The translations under genes were made by a program, and so were the position numbers. This document shows, in pieces, positions 61,386 through 64,000 of a stretch of 64,000 bases of DNA. The notes under the pieces were generated by a model, which did no database searches, had not been told where the DNA came from, and worked only from the letters and a program-made list of their open reading frames with translations. The stretch's first letter is position 1; every line of letters starts with the position of its first letter. Source of the DNA: Novosphingobium sp. HII-3. Lineage in GTDB: Bacteria; Pseudomonadota; Alphaproteobacteria; Sphingomonadales; Sphingomonadaceae. The stretch is taken from positions 302,348 to 366,347 of the forward strand of contig NZ_PPSM01000025.1 of the NCBI RefSeq assembly GCF_002916655.1, written 5' to 3'.

Positions 61386-61745
61386 ATGACCGTGATGCCT
61401 CCCGAACGCGAGTTCGCGATTCCTGCCCGCTGGTCGCAGCTTTATGATCTGGGCTTTTCCGTGTTCCCTGTCGAAGCACGCGGCAAGAAGCCCCTGGGCA
61501 AGTGGAAGGCGTACCAGACCGAGCGCGCCGACCTCGACACCGTGCGCCAATGGGCAAGCCGCGAAAGCAACATCGGTATCGCGACCGGCGCAGTCTCTGG
61601 GCTGATCGTGCTTGACCTCGATAGTGCGGAGGCTGTTGCCGAGGCCGAGGGCATGGGCATCCCCGATACAATTGAGAACACCGGGAATAAAAGGGGCCAC
61701 GGACCGGACCGGAGCACCGGGATAAAAAAGGGCCAGTCCTGTTAG
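61386..61745 (+). pseudogene. Prim-Pol domain protein, truncated by the IS21 insertion
   Basis: The ORF encodes 119 residues. The first about 96 (RWSQLYDLGFSVFPVEARGKKPLGKWKAYQ, and SNIGIATGAVSGLIVLDLDSAEA) match the N-terminal part of bifunctional DNA primase/polymerase (Prim-Pol) proteins common on phages and mobile elements, including the metal-binding DLD. The last residues are encoded by the IS left end. AGGG lies before the ATG. The rest of the gene (several hundred codons) is expected beyond the window. Confidence 0.82.
61679..61735 (+). repeat. Two 21-bp direct repeats in the IS left end
   Basis: The repeats start CACCGGGA at 61679 and 61715, and both end GGGCCA; they share about 18 of 21 positions. 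IS21 elements carry several such internal repeats (transposase-binding sites) at each end. Confidence 0.8.
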
Positions 61746-61773
61746 ACCTTCGCTTTTGTGCGGAGGTGGAAGG

Positions 61774-63294
61774 ATGAAGAGAGTGGAGCTTTATCAGAAG
61801 GTCCGCCGCGCCGTACTGATTGACGGGATGAGCCGTCGCGCTGCCGCCCGGTATTTCGGGATCGACCGCAAGACTATCGATAAGATGCTGTGCTTTCCGG
61901 AGCCAGCTCCACATGGCCGAAGTGGTCGCACCTACGGTCGTAAGCTGGCCGGATTTACGGACATTATCGACAAGATCCTGGAGGATGATCGCACGGTCCA
62001 TAGCAAACAGCGGCACACTGCTGCCCGTATCTTCGAGCGGCTGCGCGATGAGCATGGCTTCACCGGCGGCATAACGATTGTTCGCGATTATGTGGCCGGT
62101 GCCAAGCTGCGCAGTCGCGAGGTATTTATCCCGCTGAGCCACAAGCCGGGCCACGCCCAGGTGGACTTTGGCGAGGCCGACGGGATCATCGATGGCAAGC
62201 TGGTTCGGTTTCACTATTTCTGCATGGACCTGCCGCATAGTGATGCACCGTTTTTCAAAGCCTATCCTGCCGAGGTCGCGGAGGCTTTTTGCGAAGGCCA
62301 TGTTGCGGCCTTCGCCTTCTTCGGCGGCATTCCGCAGTCGATCCTATACGACAACACCAAACTGGCGGTGGCGCAGATACTGGGCGACGGTAAGCGCGAG
62401 CGCAGTCGGATGTTCTCGACCTTGCAGAGCCATTATCTGTTCGAAGACAAGTTTGGTCGTCCCGGCAAGGGCAATGACAAAGGCAAGGTTGAAGGGCTTG
62501 TCGGATATGTCCGCCGACACTTCATGGTGCCGATGCCGGTAGCGGACAGCTTCGATGCGCTGAACGCGCGCTTTCTCGAACAATGTGTGGAGCGCAGGCA
62601 AGCGGTGTTGCGCGGGAACAGTCAGAGTATCGGGGAACGGATGTCGGCCGATCTGGAGGCATTCATGCCGCTGCCGGCGGTGGCGTTCGATCCCTGCCAT
62701 ATGGTGACAGGGCGGGCCTCGTCGATGTCATTGGTTCGCTATCGTACCAATGACTATTCTGTGCCGACGGCCTTCGCTCACCGGGAAGTGGTGATAAAAG
62801 CCTATGTCGAGCGCGTCGAGATCATCAGCGGCGGAGAGCGGATCGCGGTGCACCCACGCAGTTATGGGCGTGAGGACTTCATCGCCAACCCGCTGCATTA
62901 CCTGGCGCTTCTGGAGCAAAAACCCCGCGCGCTCGATCAGGCCGCGCCGCTCGATGGCTGGGTTCTGGCCGAACCGATGCACCGTATCCGGCGGTTGATG
63001 GAGGCCCGCAGCGGCAAGGAGGGGCGACGCGAGTTCATTCAGGTGCTGCGCTTGTGCGAACGCTTCGACCAGTCTTTGGTGGAATGGGCGGTAGGCCGGG
63101 CGCTGGACATGGGGACTATCAGCTTCGATGCGGTCAAGATGATAGCTCTGGCCCGCCTCGAACAGCGCGTGCCGCGCCTGGATCTGCAATTCTATCCGCA
63201 CCTGCCGCGAGCGAACGTCGGGCGTACCGATCCGAGCGCCTATATGGGGCTGCTCACGAAGACGGCTAGTCCCGCAGCGGGAGTACCGGCATGA
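61774..63294 (+). CDS. IS21-family transposase IstA
   Basis: The 506-residue transposase has an N-terminal HTH (SRRAAARYFGIDRKTIDKML), a DDE integrase core (AQVDFGEADG; ILYDNTKLAV; NDKGKVEG) and the C-terminal Mu-transposase-like part. ATG 61774 follows a strong GGAGG site. The full length and intact motifs suggest activity. It ends in an ATGA overlap with istB. Confidence 0.93.
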   Translation: MKRVELYQKVRRAVLIDGMSRRAAARYFGIDRKTIDKMLCFPEPAPHGRSGRTYGRKLAGFTDIIDKILEDDRTVHSKQRHTAARIFERLRDEHGFTGGITIVRDYVAGAKLRSREVFIPLSHKPGHAQVDFGEADGIIDGKLVRFHYFCMDLPHSDAPFFKAYPAEVAEAFCEGHVAAFAFFGGIPQSILYDNTKLAVAQILGDGKRERSRMFSTLQSHYLFEDKFGRPGKGNDKGKVEGLVGYVRRHFMVPMPVADSFDALNARFLEQCVERRQAVLRGNSQSIGERMSADLEAFMPLPAVAFDPCHMVTGRASSMSLVRYRTNDYSVPTAFAHREVVIKAYVERVEIISGGERIAVHPRSYGREDFIANPLHYLALLEQKPRALDQAAPLDGWVLAEPMHRIRRLMEARSGKEGRREFIQVLRLCERFDQSLVEWAVGRALDMGTISFDAVKMIALARLEQRVPRLDLQFYPHLPRANVGRTDPSAYMGLLTKTASPAAGVPA

Positions 63295-64000
63295 ATGATC
63301 CCATGATGCCGCTGCCGGCTGTTGCGGCAGAGCCCACCAGCGTGCCGCCCGCTGTGTTGCTGGCCAACCATCTCAAAGCACTCAAGTTGCCCACCTTCGT
63401 GCGCGAATATGAGAAGATCGCCTTTGAGGCGGCGCAGGACCGCGCCGACTATCCGCGCTATCTGCTGCGCTTGTGTGAACTGGAGCGGATCGATCGCGAG
63501 CGCCGGATGGTGGAACGGCGCATCCGGCAGGCCAGGTTCCCGCATACCAAAAGCTTCGACACATTCGACTTTGCGGCACAGCCCTCGCTGAACAAGGCGC
63601 TGGTGCTGGAACTGGCGCGCGGTGAATGGATCGAACAGCGGCGCAACGTCATTGCCCTGGGGCCCAGCGGCACCGGCAAGACCCACACCGCCCTCGCGCT
63701 GGGCCTGGCCGCCTGCCAGAAGGGTTGCAGCGTGGCCTTCACCACGGCGGCGGCGATGGTCCACGATCTGATGGAGGCAAGGGACGAACGGCGTTTGCGC
63801 AGCCTTCAGAAGCACCTTGCCTCGGTGAAGCTGCTGATCCTTGATGAGCTCGGTTACGTACCCTTCACCGCCGTAGGCAGCGAGTTGCTGTTTGAGGTGC
63901 TCAGCCAGCGGTACGAACGCGGCAGCACGCTGATCACCAGCAATCTTCCCTTCGATGAGTGGACATCGGTGTTCGGCTCCGAACGCCTCACCGGGGCCCT
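63291..64000 (+). CDS. IS21 helper ATPase IstB, 3'-truncated by window edge
   Basis: The open frame runs to the end of the window, with about 236 codons visible. It has AAA+ motifs GPSGTGKTHTAL (Walker A) and LLILDELGYVPF (Walker B), and the C-terminal FGSERLTG is being reached at the edge. IstB forms a DNA-bound oligomer that selects target DNA and stimulates IstA. Start ATG 63291 overlaps the istA stop. Confidence 0.93.
   Translation, partial: MNDPMMPLPAVAAEPTSVPPAVLLANHLKALKLPTFVREYEKIAFEAAQDRADYPRYLLRLCELERIDRERRMVERRIRQARFPHTKSFDTFDFAAQPSLNKALVLELARGEWIEQRRNVIALGPSGTGKTHTALALGLAACQKGCSVAFTTAAAMVHDLMEARDERRLRSLQKHLASVKLLILDELGYVPFTAVGSELLFEVLSQRYERGSTLITSNLPFDEWTSVFGSERLTGA

Larger units (their letters stand above)
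61673..64000 (+). mobile_element. IS21-family insertion sequence, right end outside window
   Basis: The element carries istA and istB in the usual order and overlap (ATGA). The left end is placed at TGAGAAC (61673) because it begins with TG, holds two IS21-type internal repeats (61679-61699 and 61715-61735) and interrupts the Prim-Pol frame. IS21 elements are usually about 2.1-2.6 kb, so the right end is probably shortly after base 64000. The target duplication cannot be seen. Confidence 0.85.

Overview
The window reads as a chromosomal segment of a high-GC alphaproteobacterium, most likely Sphingomonadales (Novosphingobium/Sphingomonas-like). That placement is inferred from gene content typical of the group: UrcA, a DUF1013/TrcR-type cell-cycle regulator, CarD with FdxA, an S4 protein and a Suv3-like helicase, DUF1192, DUF2093, MmcB, bactofilin, and dnaJ divergent from pdxH. 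I could not run searches, so no species is claimed. Coding density is very high. About 65 protein genes, one tRNA and one insertion sequence are supported.

Layout, left half. 1-3.4 kb: the end of class I fumarase, then a LytS/LytTR two-component pair. 3.4-6.4 kb: UrcA, a small membrane protein, a lipid kinase, a metallophosphoesterase and a lipoprotein. 6.5-10.6 kb (minus): Suv3-like helicase, S4 protein, ferredoxin, CarD. 10.8-16.7 kb (plus): M23 peptidase, HemB, a fused membrane/spermidine-synthase protein, gamma carbonic anhydrase, DUF167. 16.7-22.7 kb (minus): truncated hemoglobin, ATP-dependent DNA ligase with its partner exonuclease, ClpA, DUF1192. 22.8-26.4 kb: quinone oxidoreductase, TrcR-like protein, then a bactofilin/M23 pair. 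26.7-34 kb (plus): ProA, NadD, RsfS, RlmH, an RNase H-like protein, EnvC-like, CtpA, DsbB, Coq7.

Right half. 34-40.2 kb: a secreted hypothetical protein and TauE/SafE; then FabI, YihY and DnaJ (minus) divergent from PdxH and a CDF transporter. 40.2-47.8 kb: a lipoprotein, adenosine kinase, a DEDDh exonuclease, PurD head to head with XseA, DUF2093, an M23 peptidase and a phytase-like esterase. 47.8-60.2 kb: rpmB, tadA, RNase T2, nadC, a second LytTR two-component pair, a DsbA-like protein, an M48/TPR protease, an orphan PAS protein, an MFS transporter, DUF2141, a sterol-desaturase-type protein and an RhlE-type helicase. 60.4-64 kb: MmcB, tRNA-Arg(CCG), then an accessory segment in which a Prim-Pol gene is broken by an IS21-family element that runs off the right edge.

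How the genes work together. Housekeeping blocks cover NAD synthesis (nadD, nadC), translation and ribosome maturation (rsfS, rlmH, rpmB, tadA), heme, purine and proline synthesis, and proteostasis (clpA, dnaJ, ctpA, M48). Cell-envelope remodelling is heavily represented: four LytM/M23-type proteins, bactofilin, CtpA and EnvC-like. DNA repair is represented by ligase plus exonuclease, XseA and MmcB.

Most notable observations. Four near-perfect ParB-box (parS-like) palindromes, GTTNCACGTGGAAC, lie at 6509, 17198, 23871 and 54667, all between genes; this suggests the window lies in the ParB-nucleating, probably origin-proximal, part of the chromosome. The right edge is the start of an element next to a tRNA. 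Several gene arrangements are unusual: the DNA ligase/exonuclease pair lacks its usual Lhr helicase and phosphoesterase neighbours, an RNase H-like protein with a missing fourth carboxylate is inserted in the conserved rlmH-envC interval, and an orphan PAS protein sits downstream of the last parS-like site. I did not find a CRISPR array, an rRNA operon or an obviously new defence system.
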